Shown: positions 34,833 to 46,940 of the stretch, in pieces
Numbering within the stretch: position 1 is the first letter of the stretch
Layout: each line of letters begins with the position of its first letter
Assembly: GCF_016920785.2 (NCBI RefSeq)
Contig: NW_024609879.1
Span: 14,819,145-14,883,144 of the forward strand
Source of the DNA: Ixodes scapularis
Taxonomy: Eukaryota; Arthropoda; Arachnida; Ixodida; Ixodidae
Length of the DNA stretch: 64,000 bases
Direction of reading: 5' to 3'
Position numbers and translations under genes: made by a program
Notes under the pieces: model-generated
Database searches by the model: none
What the model saw: the letters and a program-made list of their open reading frames with translations, nothing else
What the model was told of the DNA's origin: nothing

Positions 34833-35513
34833 TTGAATGTTGGGGAAAAGGAAAAGACTTGCAGGAGTAATGAGAATGCCGTATTACTTACCGTGATGAA
34901 GCTCTACCATAACGTGACATTCTCACTTCTTAGCGTCCTGTTTGGTAACCATTGCACGAGAGTGTACAACATATTTAAAGCATCAGTGTCAATTCTGGCT
35001 GCAGTACTGAGGTGCACCATTTTCTGGCCGGAGAAGGAAGCTGTTCTGCAGACCCTGACTAAGTACAGACTGCCGCATGGTGCTTGGTGCACAGAGATTC
35101 CTCTTCAAAAGCCTAAAGTTAGTCCAGCCTATTGCGGCAGATCATCAGACACTCACATCACGAAGGAAAGTGGACTAGTGGACAAATGGCTGCCTTTCAT
35201 CGATAGCGTAATGGTTGACAAAGGTTTTTTCATTGATGAGCCATGTTCTGAACATAAAGTGAAGCTCATTTGGCCACCCTCCCTTCGCAAAAAGGAGCAG
35301 CTCAGCAGGCAATACGCCAAGAGCAATCAGAACATAGCAGCCACACAGGAGCATGTTGAATCTGCTATTCAGCGCACGAAGTTGTTCAGAATCCTCCATG
35401 ACAGCTTCAGCAGACATCAGCTCTCGCAGATTGATGACATTGTCGCTATCATTGCAGATCTTGTACACCCTCCAAAATTCCCGTTCAAAAACGGCAGATA
35501 CCTAAGCACCTAA
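34833..35513 (+). pseudogene. DDE_Tnp_4 (IS5/ISL2EU-Harbinger-like) transposase, internally deleted
   Basis: An uninterrupted 226-codon frame. The N-terminal part ENAVLLTVMKLYHNVTFSLL...VLFGNHCTRVYNIF is the helix-turn-helix found before DDE_Tnp_4 domains. WCTEIPLQKPK follows, then SPAYCGRSSDTHITKESGL, SVMVDKGFFID (catalytic Asp) and EHVESAIQRTKLF (catalytic Glu), ending in DIVAIIADLVHPP. Family members are longer: about 30 residues appear to be missing around RLPHGAWCTEI and again after LQKPK, including the first catalytic Asp region. Open but internally deleted, so unlikely to be active. Confidence 0.7.
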
Positions 35514-37429
35514 GGGGACGCTGGACAGGCTAACGTAGCTTTTAAACTACATTTGAATGTGCCCCCCTAGATCATGGGCTTTAACAAACTTCTTTTCTAG
35601 CTTTATGTATTTTTGTGTCGTATGATTTGGCATTCAAGCATTATTCAAAGCCAAGAGTCTCAAACTTGCAAAAGTCGCGAGGGCCGCATGCGCCCCGCGA
35701 CTTGCTGAGACGCCGCCCGTAGGCAACCAGCTACGAGTCCCTTTTCCCAAGTCTTGAGCGCTAGAACTAGCATGCACCAGAGTGATTTCACCTCGTCGAT
35801 TCATTTTCGCTCCAAAAATAGCTTTGTGTGCGTTCATTTGCCCTTTGTCCCACTTTATTGTTTGCTTCCTAGCTTGTTGCTACGTACAACAATTCGCTAA
35901 AGAATGCACCTCGACTGTGTGAACTATCGATCAGCCGGAGCAACTGCCAACGATAAAGCTACGAGCTTGGGACTCTTGCCTTCAAAAAATATTATCATGA
36001 AAAGACAAGTATTTGTCCAAGTATTTGTCCAGAGTGTTCTAGAAAAAATTGTAATATACTGATCATTTCACTAATACAAATACAATTAAATTTGGGCATT
36101 GACGGCATTTAGCACAAACTATACGTAGATTGCACGTGACGTCATGACCCAAACCCTCCGCGATTGCTCCATACAAGTCGGAGAGCCTACTACCTTCTAC
36201 TCCGTGCAGCCGCCCGATTTCTATGCAACTTGATTGTTTCCCGTTCCTTTTTCCTGCAGTCCTTTTGAAGTCATATACTGTTTAAAAAGATATAGAATAT
36301 CGAGAAGTCGTCTTAGATTATGCAAGCTGCGTTCTTGGGCAAACGATACCGTCTCCGGAAGAGCGGACGCTGCGTCTTGGCGGTGGTTATTTTGATGAAC
36401 CCCCTGGTTGGTCCTTCAAGATCCAGATACGTGAAAAAGTGAAACTGCGTCAAAGAGGGTCACTGCAAGCTTCACGTTAGTGCGGACCTGACGACCGGCA
36501 CAACAGTCTTCTGGAACGGGGCGGAGACAATGTGAACTGTCTTATGTTTACTGTGAGCTATGTGACGCTTTAAGAAATTAAGGTTTTCAATTCTTTCGAG
36601 TAGCATTACTGCAGGGTTCGATAGAAAGGAAAAGAAAATATTGTTTTTTTTTTCTCTACACGTTTTCTTACCGAAATAGATTTCAGAGGCGCCCTCAATG
36701 CCACTCCTTCGTTTTCCGAGTATTTAGCCTTGTGCGGAAGTCGATCATCTTATACTTTATGAAGAAAATTCAGGCTTCTCATTTATATACATATATATTT
36801 TTTTTTCTTTCAAATAAACGTCACATACTCTACCTTTAGAATTCAGTCCCCACCACTAGTGTCATATTCAAGTGAAGTTTCAGCTGTTTGTGATAAAGTT
36901 TGGGTTTAATTTTCTCAATCAGACCCCTTGTACTGGGTAAAAGATTTCAGCCGAAATTTACACTAATTTCAGTTAGAAACGCAGAATATATTCTGTGCAG
37001 CCGCACTAAATACATGCAGAGACATGGGCGTTTTGCCAGCTTTCTTTTTACTTTTTCGACTTGCATACGCAGACGTCGTCCAACCAGCTTGTTTATGCAC
37101 CCTCCCACTTGCTCCTATAAAAACATGCTTCGAAGAGGAAGAAAATAAATATTGTTGCCTTCCGATGCTTTCGCATATATGTAGTGACTTTATTGTTCGG
37201 CGGTTAACTTTTGAACATTTCGATTATTCAGCCTTTCGACATTTGACATTTTGAAAATTCCAAGTCTTGAACTCCACAAATCACCTCTATTCACAGAAAA
37301 ACATCACTTTCAGGATGCACCTCATTATACTGAGTCATTAACCAACCCACTTTTTGGGCATTATAACAATTTCTCAAAGAACAGGGAGTTACCGCCCTCC
37401 CCTACAAAAACCAAAACTATGCAGCTCGT
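35514..37429. other. 1.9 kb without a recognised gene; possible hAT-like end
   Basis: Around 35648-35710, GAGTCTCAAACTTGC followed by GCGAGGGCCGCATGCGCCCCGCGA resembles the start of hAT MITEs of the 'GGGTCTCAAACTCGCGGCCCGC' type. I cannot find its other end. The remainder is AT-rich, with a TA-rich run at about 36783-36805. Confidence 0.3.
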
Positions 37430-38030
37430 GACCCGATCCTCCAATCTCAACGGGAGCCCCAACCCAAACAATGAGGAGTCACCCAGTAAAGATGCCTCGC
37501 ATCAACAACGGGAGGAAACAAATAACTTCTCTTGTATGGACGTAATCAGCAGACGAGCTTAAGGACAACAACTTCAATCCGAGAGGGAAAAGGCCGTTGC
37601 TGCCGAGAAAGCACCCAACCACTTCTCGAATTTCCGTCGGCGAGCAGGTGAGCCCGGCTCCCCCTACACTCGGGAGGACCGGAGCCGCCGAGCACAAATA
37701 CAAACGCCACGCCAAAAAAGGCTATTGCGCTCCCGATTGACGGCTACAAAGTGGTCATCCAGTTGAGAGACGGTCTCAACATCGGAGTCTGGAGTACGGA
37801 CAAGCTTACACGAGCCATCCTCGTGGCAGCTAAACTCTCCTCCACCGAAACGGCCGGTATCACTATAAGAATCCGCCGTGACCAGAACCTGGCGATCGTC
37901 AGCACCCCAAGTTTAGAGACATCACCCCGCATACAACCAATCTCGGCGCTAATGCTCGAAACCAGCCAATACGAGGTCACAGCATACCTGGCAGTTCTCA
38001 ACAACTCGTGCAGGTGTAGAGACCAGACCA
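37430..38030 (+). pseudogene. I-clade LINE ORF1 (gag-like) fragment
   Basis: The plus strand encodes a polar N-terminus and then PKKAIALPIDGYKVVIQLRD, GLNIGVWSTDKLTRAI, NLAIVSTPSLETSPRI and YEVTAYLAVLNNSCR, across at least one frameshift. The 'GYKVVIxxRxGLxxxxW...NxxxVSTP...YEVxAYxAxP' order is that of ORF1 in I-type elements of ticks, an RNA-binding gag-like protein. Normally a CCHC zinc knuckle and then the ORF2 endonuclease follow. Here the sequence passes directly into reverse transcriptase. Confidence 0.6.
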
Positions 38031-40338
38031 ACAGCCGAGACACTGACCGAGGAATTACGTGCCGCCGGCACCAACATCTTGTACACCTGAATGATGGGAC
38101 AGACCACCTTCATGGTTTATTATAACGAGGCCTGGAACGCTGGTACACTGCCACAAAAATGACGACATGCAGACATAACCCTCATACCCAAACCGGGCAA
38201 GCCTATCTCCCTCGAGAATGTTCGCCCTATATCTCTCACCTCATGCATAGGAAAATTTTTAGAGCACATAGTCCATAACGACTCCAACCACACCTGGAAG
38301 CCATCAACTTCTTTGCAGAGACCATGTTTGGCTTCAAGAAAAACCCATCCACCCAAGATATACTTCTCCAGCTTAAAGAAGACATCCTTGAATACCCAGG
38401 ACTGGCACAGACAAGGGCTCTTTTGGCTCTAGACCTCAATGGAGCCTTTGACAATGTTACACATGACACCATCCTCGAAGGCCTCGCACAATCCCACTGC
38501 GGAAAGAAGACCTACGAATACATACAGGTCTTCCTATTCGACCGAACCGCCATCTTGGGGATCGGCAATCCTCGATCCGACCCAATCCTGCTTATGGAAA
38601 AGAGCACTCCCCAATGTTCAGTCCTCTCGCCAACACTTTTTAACATTGCCATGGCAGGGCTCCCAACCTCGCCAGAACACCCCACATCCAATATGTACTC
38701 TATGCCGACGACATCACCATATGGACCAGCAAGAGCTCGGACAGCCAGATAAAAGACAATTTCCAGGAAGTAGCAGACACCACCCAGAAATTTGCTATAG
38801 TAGCAGGACTCAGCTGCACGGCTCAAAAGTCAGAACTCCTGCTCATCCGGGGAGCATGCAAAACTAACAAACAGAACAGGATCACAGATGAAATCACCAT
38901 ACACTTTGAAGGCACCCCCCTACCAAAAACCGACCGACTAAGGATACTTGGCCTGCACCTCCAAGCCAATACGAAAGCCACCGATACCGTGCAGCTGCTA
39001 AAGAAGCAATGCATCCGGATAGCCCACCTCATACACAGAGTTGACACCAAAAGAGGCGGCCTCAAAAAATTAAATACCATTAGGGTCGTGCAAGCACTTC
39101 TCATCAGCCGAATAGTATATCACGCCCCATACCACGAACTAAACCAAACGGAGCTAAATAGACTCAACATCATTCTCCGCACAGCGATTAAAACTGCCCT
39201 TGGGCTTCCTCTGTACACCTCAACCCAACGATTACTCAGACTCGGCCTGCACCATACCATTGACAAACTGATAGAAGCACAACGCACCCGCATGAGCTAC
39301 ACAAAGACAGTACGACATGTCCTTCGCAGACGCGGCTATCAGAACTCCAAAATCCCAGAGCACACCATCAAAGTAGAGCCAGTCCCACCCGCAATTACTG
39401 CCAGGATACGGGTCATGCCACTTCCACGGAACATGCACCCAGAGCTCAATGCCAGAAGGAGAGCGGCCAGAGTATGTGCTCTCCAACAACTACACGGAAA
39501 CGACCCATGTACCTTTTACACCGACGCGGCAGAATGTCCCACACCACTCAAATATATGAGCATAGCCGTCTGCAATTCAAACGGTCAGAACAAAACAATG
39601 GCCTCCCTTCGAGGCAAGCTCCACAACACCACCTCAGAAGAAGTAGCTATTGCATTGGCCGTAGCACACCTATATCACAGTATCAAGGATCATGAGGCCC
39701 CATGCACTACCATCACCGACTCACAAGCGACATGTAGAGCATACGCCAGAAACTTCCTCTCCCATTTAACATTACAAATTCTATCACCCCTTTACCCCTC
39801 CTTGCTACCACTGGTCCGCGTTATATGGACGCCTGGCCATGCTTCTCTTCCCGGTAATGAGCGCAAACGCGCTTGCCCGAAAAATAACCTACCAGGCATT
39901 ACACGAGGAGAGAGAGGAATTTAGCACCAGACACTACAGTACCAGCCTTGCCCCAGCCCCCTTACTCAGTTACAATAATGTCACAGAGTACTACCACTCC
40001 CAGCGCAAAACTCTTCCTCCCCCACACAAGACACTAAGCCGGCAGGAGGAAATCGCATGACGCCTACTACAGACCCACAGCTACCCAAACCTATTCCATA
40101 AACACCGATTCTTGCCCACCAGGTGCCCAGACATATGTCCGGGTTGCCAATCCCCACAACCTACCTTGTACCACTCCACATGAACCTGTCCAATTCCATC
40201 GGGAAACGGCATCAAACCCATTCCCATCCTACATTCTGTCCTTGGGAGGCTGCGCTGTCCAGCACAGTGCTTGATGATCAGCGACGGCTGATTGAACGGG
40301 CCAAGCGAATAGCAGGAGCCAACGGAGCCCTGGACTAA
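38031..40338 (+). pseudogene. I-clade LINE ORF2: reverse transcriptase, RNase H, C-terminus
   Basis: RT starts around 38110 (YYNEAWNAGTLPQ, LIPKPGKPISLENVRPISL in shifting frames). A 142-codon frame (38324-38752) follows with LLALDLNGAFDNVTHD, the first RT Asp. After a frameshift near 38690 comes LYADDITIW (catalytic YADD) and a long open stretch to 39924 with RNase H blocks CTFYTDAAECP, TITDSQAT and WTPGHASLPGNE. Another frameshift near 39860 leads to ANALARKITYQAL and a Cys-rich segment (CPDICPGCQSPQP). The element ends with WEAALSSTVLDDQRRLIERA near 40338. An RNase H domain after RT places it in the I group. The apurinic endonuclease domain is absent. Several frameshifts make it inactive. 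Confidence 0.8.
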
Positions 40339-41616
40339 GGGCACCGCCCAAAAACGAAACAACCTCACTTCTAAAAAAAGTTTTTTTTCTCTCTTTCTCG
40401 GTGAACCTAGCGACATTGGAATTTTCCCAATAAGTGTAACCAATGACACCAACGTGGACTTTCCTAACAACAAATCAAGGAAACAAAACTGCCAAACTTT
40501 GTAAAAAAAAATCAAAAATCAGTTTTAATGCCTTTCAGACACTTTTCGTTCGCTTTGCATGACTTTTTTTTTCTTTGGTGGTCGAGCTTTCAGCAGTTTC
40601 ATGCAAAGCTGTGATGGAAATATTACCACTTTTCCTTTTCTGGTAAGTGTCAAGTGACCTCCACCCCCATCACAGTATTCTTCAAAACCACTGGATGTCC
40701 TCGCCCCCTCTCGTCAAGGACGTCGCCTTCTCCCTGGCCTAGCTAGCGTCCCTCCTGCTGCAGAAAAGCTAAAAATAGACAGCCCCAGGACAGAACAACA
40801 AAGAAACAAACAACGTGCCAATTACATCCCCTCAAATATGGTGATCGCGCATGGGCAGAAGCTTACTGAAAAAAGGAGGATTCCAAGCACAGCAGCAAAT
40901 ACGGCACAAATTCAAAAAAAAAAAAGAAAACACATTTGAAGACTGCAAGAACAGAGTCTGAAATCATTCTTCTTAAAAGTTTTCTTCTTTGTTTTTTCTT
41001 CTTCTTGGGTACAAGCTTTTTCTATTTAGCTCACTCAAACAGTCAGCCAAATGGAGAAAGCTGGTACTTTAATGGAGAAAGATGGAATGGAGAAAGCTGG
41101 TAATGGGTACTTCACGACGGCCGAGTATTATCGGTGCAATTTTCGGCAGCAACCAACTGAAGTGGCTTTGCTGCGATCAGCTCTACATCGATGGCAGAGT
41201 CGATGTGTGCACTTTTAGCTTCGTGGGCGCGACAGTGGAGTCGCTCCGCAAGCGGACTGAGCTAATGTCGGACTAAAAATTATACTTCGCCATCGTGTAC
41301 GTGGACAGAAACGATGTGTAGAACGGCAAACAAGGGCTCGACATTGGTCGTCGAAGTTGTGGTACGTAAAAACCAACATAACTTTACGAGTGTGTATAAA
41401 TGTATTGCTATCATTGAAACTGAACTTCTCAACTTCTGTACTTAGTGCTTTCAATATTTATTTCTTTGTGCAAAGATCAAAAAAGAAAGCATAACTTCAT
41501 TCTAAATTATTATTCTTATTTTATAGTTCAATCTGGAATAGGGTGCCTTCATACGCGCTCTGCTTAGGGTGATGCAAAAAAAACAGTGAGTGCACAGGCG
41601 AGCTGGTGGATGTTGA
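40339..41616. other. LINE 3' flank, then no gene recognised
   Basis: 40339-40515 may be the LINE 3' UTR. Further on are A/T runs and a small ATGGAGAAAG repeat (41051-41100). Confidence 0.35.
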
Positions 41617-41767
41617 TCATGATGTAGAAAACCCGAGACTGTGGGAAAAGCAGGGAAACGGTGTCGAAGAAAAAAGACAGGGGAAAAGAACGTTCTTTTC
41701 CCCTCTCTTTCTTCTTCGACACTGTTTCCCTGCTTTTACCACAGTCTCGGGTTTTCTACATCATGAT
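41617..41767. repeat. 150-bp near-perfect palindrome without a loop
   Basis: Arms of about 75 bp, 41617-41691 and 41692-41767, meet at AACGTT. They share GATGTAGAAAACCCGAGACT, AAAAGCAGGGAAAC and GTGTCGAAGAA with only about five mismatches. The small divergence suggests a young or gene-converted structure. No flanking target duplication is evident. Confidence 0.8.
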
Positions 41768-42192
41768 AGGGCGATGCCATCCTCTGTGATGCCACTTGCC
41801 AACAAACCACTCTTTCCACCACTGTTAAGCGTCCATTTTGCACCGCTGCGGTAATCTCCCACCCCTCCTTTGGAATTATTGTATTATCGCCTATGCTCAT
41901 CAGCCCCTCCGATGCGCACGTGAAGGCACTCTAGTCTGGAAATGTTCATAATTTGATTGAGCCTTCATTTACTGAAGACAGAGTCTGCACTGAAACAAGT
42001 TGGTCAGACATACTGAACAGAAAACACAGCAGGAATGATGCAGATAAAAACAAATAGAGAAAACAATGTGCGCTGCATACCAACTAATGCTGGTAGTCCG
42101 CAGACATCCCTTCTTCCTTTTTGTTTTTTTCGTAATTCTTGCTTCCGATTGGTTGGCATTGTTTGAATTTGACACAAAAGCACCATTAGCCG
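41768..42192. other. No gene recognised
   Basis: Spacer between the palindrome and the long-TIR element; short frames only. Confidence 0.4.
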
Positions 42193-43839
42193 TAATAGAC
42201 CACTTCCATAAAGCCCTGCATGCAACACGGCGCGCGTTGCACTCTGGGAACTAGTTGGGCAGGGAGGAGGGTGGCATGGTTTCGGTTTCGATCGACACGT
42301 CGACAAGAGATTGTTTTCTGGTCCCAAGAGCGTCATTTGTGGTCTCTAAACTAACCTAAATGGTCATACCTCGGAGCTTTAGCACAATCCCGAGACGTAA
42401 AGCTTGTCTTAACACATGCTTGTTGTATTTTTGTACTTGAACCTTCCTGTTAGCATTCCAATCGAGGTATGTGGACGAGCCAGTGCAGGGAGTCTCGACG
42501 CTGCGAAGCTCGGGTGCTCGGGGATCTTGCTTGTGTACGAATCAGCAAGCTGTAGCAATCAATAAGTATGCATACATCGAGCTCGCGCCTTTGCATTAGT
42601 GTTGTTGATCAGGAAGTTTGCTTCGTGCGTCCATAGACGAAATATTACTTTTTGCAATTACTGTTTTTCTTAATGTGCCTGAGTATGCGAGGTAAAACTC
42701 GGAGGTGCCATTGAAAAGCTCAATTTTAACACACTTATCTCTTATTTGTACTGACCCGCAGCACTGCACGAAGTGAAGTCCCCACCCGCTTGCATTCCAC
42801 TAATATTCAACATCGCGTATGCGCATTACGTTATACCGCAATCATAAAGGCAAATTCGCGCATACAGGCCGTTTTAAGAATGCAAAAGTCGAGCATTTGT
42901 GTGAAGAATGTCGCACCGTTCGCCGGTAGTGCGTCAGACGGGCATGAACCCCTATGCGCACCGCATTGGGGTTCATGCATGCCCGTCCGGCGCACGGTGC
43001 GACATTCTTCAGACAAGTGCTCGAACGAATTCAAAGCGCATTTGACGGCTGCTAATGGCCATAATATTTGTTATGTGTTTGCTTCCTTCCTGCCTGAGTG
43101 TGCCGAGATAATTTCAGACACACCGTTCCCGGCACAGATCTCGGGCGTCAGTAAAAGCTCGTCCAAAAAGGCCTATCGAGGAGTAGGAGACGCTTGTTAG
43201 GGCCTCCGTCGTAGCTAGCCGATCTCAGCGTTTGCGAAAAGTTAATCTTCTATCAGCATAAAATTCTAGTGGGAGATATATGATGACACGAGGAAGACAT
43301 CAGAGTAACTTTTGTGCAGTAGTGAGGTCGAATTTATTGCGTTTCCTTAAAAGTTCACGCGTAAACGCTGGCCTCAACTTTGATACCCTGTGAGGATGCG
43401 GCTTGCTTTTCGCCCAATGAAGTAACGAGAAGCGGACGTTTGGCAAACAAAATGCGTGTAAGGCTCCAGACGAACAAATTTCAGTTGTAGTTCACTGGTA
43501 CTAGACGGGATTACTGACATTGAGCTCAAAGATGCACTCGTGGGGTGAGGTGACTAAGCCACGGCTTACTATGTTCGCATACGCACGCACAATATCCGGT
43601 GTTTCGGGAACCAAGGAAAGTGCCCTGGTCTTCGTTTTGTATCGCTCAAGAATGAGTGTATTGTACGTTCGTGAAAAGTCAGATAATCGAAAACGCAAGC
43701 AGCGCGTTCGGTCGCGGCGTGATAGCATGAGATGAAGCTGCTCAGTCGAAACTGAAACTGAGTGGCCAACTAGTTCCCAGAGTGCACTGCGTGGTATTTC
43801 GCCGCGATGGGGCGCTTCGGTTTTGGAAGAAGTCCATTA
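42193..43839. mobile_element. 1.65-kb element with long, interrupted TIRs
   Basis: The left end TAATAGACCACTTCCATAAA faces a right end whose reverse complement is TAATGGACTTCTTCCAAAAC. About 45 bp inward both sides carry GCACTCTGGGAACTAGTTGG (42239-42258 and 43766-43785), followed by GTTTCRGTTTCGA on each side. The repeated order at matching distances supports long TIRs. I see no transposase in the interior and no clear target duplication, so superfamily is undetermined. The element at 45506-46294 has a related terminal GACC-x-TTCCAT. An inner hairpin lies at 42889-43024. Confidence 0.6.
42889..43024. repeat. Hairpin inside the long-TIR element
   Basis: GAAGAATGTCGCACCG (left) and CGGTGCGACATTCTTC (right) anchor arms of about 65 bp that meet around 42958. 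GGCATGAACCCC pairs with GGGGTTCATG near the tip. The base pairing decays outward. Confidence 0.7.
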
Positions 43840-44754
43840 GGCATCAGTTGGTAGTCAGGTCATGCTTGTCTCCGTGTTATTGTCTGTACCTTTCGCGCTG
43901 CATTTTCTCTTCATTTCCTGCTCCTCTTTTTGCAAAGCGCTGCCAAAATCCCAACTTATATTTTCAGCAGCTGCTTCTGCGACTAAGGATGGAGGCGGAA
44001 TTCGTTTTTCGCTTCACACACCTGCCACAGCGCCGCAACAAGACAGTCATTGCCGAGATGGCGTTCTTCAACAGAGTGTTGCCTTGGGCGATAAAAAGAA
44101 TAGATGAACAGAATATTGTCGTCCTCAGCGGAGACGTATGATTTTATTTTTCTCAATTTCTTCTTTTTTCATGTAACCTCGAACTTGCAAGTATTTCATC
44201 TATATTTACTTTGTTTCATACATGACCGCTACACTCTCAAAACTAGTGGCACGCCAGCTGTAATTGTGGAAGATCATACTTGTCCCCTGACACTGGAGAT
44301 CGATAAAAGGCCGTCTATTTGGTTCCTAGTAGGAAATCACAGAAGCATGGGGCATCTCCATGTCAAGCTGGAGAGCCAATATTTATTTTTTGTATTCAAA
44401 TCTGCATACTCTTTTGAAATAAATCCTCTTCACAGTGAATCCGGTGAAATGAAAAAAGCATGCGACGCTGAGGGTAAAACACCCAACAAAGCTACCCGTT
44501 TTTTACGCCATAATACAAGCTACACTTATGTCCTTGTCTCACAAATGGGAACGCACAATAAATGTATGTAATGAGCTATTGCCACATAAAGAGATTTCAC
44601 TGTGGCTACCTACTGTGAATAGTAAACGCAAAAGATGCCACGCTGCCTTTTCACTGCGGCACTTCACTGCAATTATTATTATTATAATTATTGCGTTTAT
44701 GTCTGCGGTTGCTTTTATGTCTGTGGTCTTATAGGCCTGCTGCAGTAAGGAACA
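43840..44754. other. No gene recognised
   Basis: A 155-codon plus-strand frame (44104-44571) and a shorter one before it (43782-44141, including RRNKTVIAEMAFFNRVLPW) match nothing I know. A TTA/ATT run at about 44675-44692 lies next to the truncated LINE. Confidence 0.3.
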
Positions 44755-44760
44755 GGTAAA

Positions 44761-45505
44761 TGGGTAAATGCTGTATATTTCGACCTTAGTAAGGCTTTTG
44801 ATGTTGTTGACCACCGCATACTGCTGTCAAAACTATCGCAGTATGGTGTATGTGGGACATTACACCACTGGCTACAAGATTATTTATCACACAGAGCATG
44901 CCTTGTTCAAATAAGCGGCAAATACTCGTTGAGATATGGTGTCGAATCCGTGGTCCCCCAGGGGTCGGTGCTGGGGAATTTTTCTATTTTTGTCAGTGAT
45001 GTGTCTAATGTTATCTCCACTTCAGTTTTGCAATATGCAGATGATATTAAGATATTTCGTGAAATTCGCAGTGTCAGTGTTTGTAGGATGCTTCAGGAGG
45101 ATGTCTGTTCATTTTATAATTGATGTATGACTAATAGCCTCATCTTAAACAAGGCTAAAACTAAAGTAATGTCCTACACGTTAAAAACGCACAGCATATG
45201 TTTTCCCTACAGTATTTACTCCGAGGCTCTAAGTCGTGCTAGCGAAGTTTGAGACCTTGGTATGACGTTTGATACTTCTCTCCACTTAGACGAACATTTA
45301 TATCAAGCGATCATGTCCGCCTTGCGTACTCCCGGAGTTCCTTGTAGGACGTCTAGAGTATTTCTGAACCCGAAAACATTGTTTGTTCTCTACTGCGCGT
45401 TGGCTCGATCCTATCTGGGATATGCCTCGGTTGTCTGGAACAGCATCTGTCCCAGCAGCTACTTCAAGCTAGAGCGAGTGCAAAATAAATTCCTGTCAAT
45501 CTATA
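44761..45505 (+). pseudogene. LINE reverse transcriptase, central and C-terminal part
   Basis: One frame reads VYFDLSKAFDVVDHRILL (first catalytic Asp), HHWLQDYLSHRACLVQI, GVESVVPQGSVLG, IFVSDVSNVI, LQYADDIKIF (catalytic YADD), NSLILNKAKTKVMSY and LARSYLGYASVVWNS, then FKLERVQNKFLSIY. Stops occur at 45121 (TGA) and near 45250 (TGA). Two stops and a short deletion in the PQGSVLG-xLF region inactivate it, but the frame is otherwise kept. Lack of RNase H separates it from the I-type element at 38 kb. Confidence 0.8.
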
Positions 45506-46298
45506 GACCGTTCCATTAGGGTCATAGCAGAGAGGGTAAAAGAGAAAAAAATGCACTCCCCCTCTCCCCCGCATATCGTCCGCTCCGCCGAGTGGGCTGT
45601 AGCTAGCGTCCGGCTGGCGTGCAAACTCTGTTTAAAACTTTCAAGCGCAGATGCGCAGATTTTGGTATGCCAGTTGTCGTGTAATATTATGCTAGATAAA
45701 AAGACTCACAGGGTCCAATTGCGCTGTTACCTGCGTGCAAATAAAAAAAAAATAGGGAAAACTGTGTCAGATTGACCGGTCTCTTTGGCGAAAAGTAAAT
45801 CCGGTTGCTGTACCTTTTTTTTTTACTATACAAAAGTTTGTACTGGTGTAGGCCTTTAGCGACCATGAGTGGAAGCCTGAAATAATAAATAAAACGTGCT
45901 CTCCTGCCGCAATACAAGCAGTAGTTGAGCGTAGTACTGCCGGCTGACTCAACTGGTATCTAAGTAACGGAAAAAAGATATGCTAGTTCATCATTTTGCA
46001 AAACAGAACAACAGAGAGCTATAGGCTGATTTTGGAGTAGCTACAACTATTCTAAGAACGCGAACCACTTCACAACGGCAGCCACGAGCGAGAGTTCGAT
46101 GTTCGGTAGAGCTTGCCGATACAGCCCAAAGATGGAGAATGGCAACCTCCCGGTTTGTCGTCTGCTAGCGGAGTCGGGCGCGTGCCCTCTCTCTCGTTTT
46201 ACCCCGCCGAACCCGCTGAGCTTCCCAGATGTGTGGAGAGGGCGCTGCGGTCAAACAAAATGGTGCTGCCCAGAGAGCGCTAAATGGAATGGTCTATA
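45502..46298. mobile_element. 789-bp TIR element inserted in the LINE
   Basis: 45506-46294 begins GACCGTTCCATT and ends AATGGAATGGTC (one mismatch in 12). It is flanked by TATA (or TA) on both sides. The LINE frame stops at LERVQNKFLSIY before it and resumes after it with sequence leading to HLSSLQQHREKSDLSFFF, so the empty site can be inferred. It has no transposase and is non-autonomous. Duplication of TA/TATA suggests a Tc1/mariner-like or related family. Its ends resemble those of the 42.2-kb element. Confidence 0.7.
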
Positions 46299-46560
46299 GA
46301 CAAAGGTACTTTCGCGATAACTCATGTTTGTTACAGAATGATTGTTTTTAATGAGCGCCCTACATTTGTCTAGCTTACAACAACACCGTGAAAAATCCGA
46401 TCTTTCATTTTTCTTTAAAGCCATTCACGGCTCTAAACACTGTCCTGACTTGCTGGCTCAGATATCCCTTAGGGTTCCACAGACGTCCTGTGCGCCTACG
46501 CCTTTTTATGTTCCAGTCTCGTCAGCGTACACAATCCAGTAATTCGTATTGGTAAGACCT
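46299..46560 (+). pseudogene. C-terminal end of the interrupted LINE ORF2
   Basis: The frame with LSSLQQHREKSDLSFFFKAI, HCPDLLAQISLRVP and APTPFYVPVSSAYTIQ is the usual end of CR1/jockey-like ORF2 proteins ('xxLxxRRxxxDLxFLxKxIxG...CPxLLxxIxxxVP...FxxP'). It continues the protein split at 45505. Confidence 0.65.
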
Positions 46561-46940
46561 ACAATGGTCTTGCCAGTCACCTAAACATCTTTCGTGGACG
46601 TAAAGATTTTTTTTTAAATCCTTGCGTCTGTTGACTGACTCCAGATGATACTTTCATGGAGGTTTGTCGTTGATGCTGTTCTTATTTCTGCTGAATATGA
46701 AGGTGTCGCTGTCTTTTCAGGCACCTATCTCTTCACCGAGTGTATTGCCTATGTGTGCAACTTTACGTCATTGTAAAAGTGTTAATTTCTTGTTCTAATT
46801 TTTTATTGGGCTATGCATTTACCACTGTATGTGTTTTAGGTATAAAAAGTGTTTGGGTGTGCTAGTACCAAAACCAAAAGGTCACTCCTAGGCACCATAT
46901 TAAACTGATTCTTGATTATTATTAATATAATTATTATTAT

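Larger units (their letters stand above)
44755..46940 (+). mobile_element. Jockey/CR1-type LINE, 5' truncated, interrupted by a DNA element
   Basis: Carries the 3' part of ORF2 (44761-45505 and 46299-46560) and a 3' tail ending in an (ATT)n-like run at about 46913-46940, as usual for CR1/jockey-type elements. The 5' truncation at about 44755 is typical of incomplete reverse transcription. The coding part is split by the insertion at 45506-46294. Confidence 0.7.

Noticed and set aside
44104..44571. 155-codon plus-strand frame
   Set aside because: It begins in a T-rich hydrophobic run and matches no domain I know; left unassigned instead of being called a gene.
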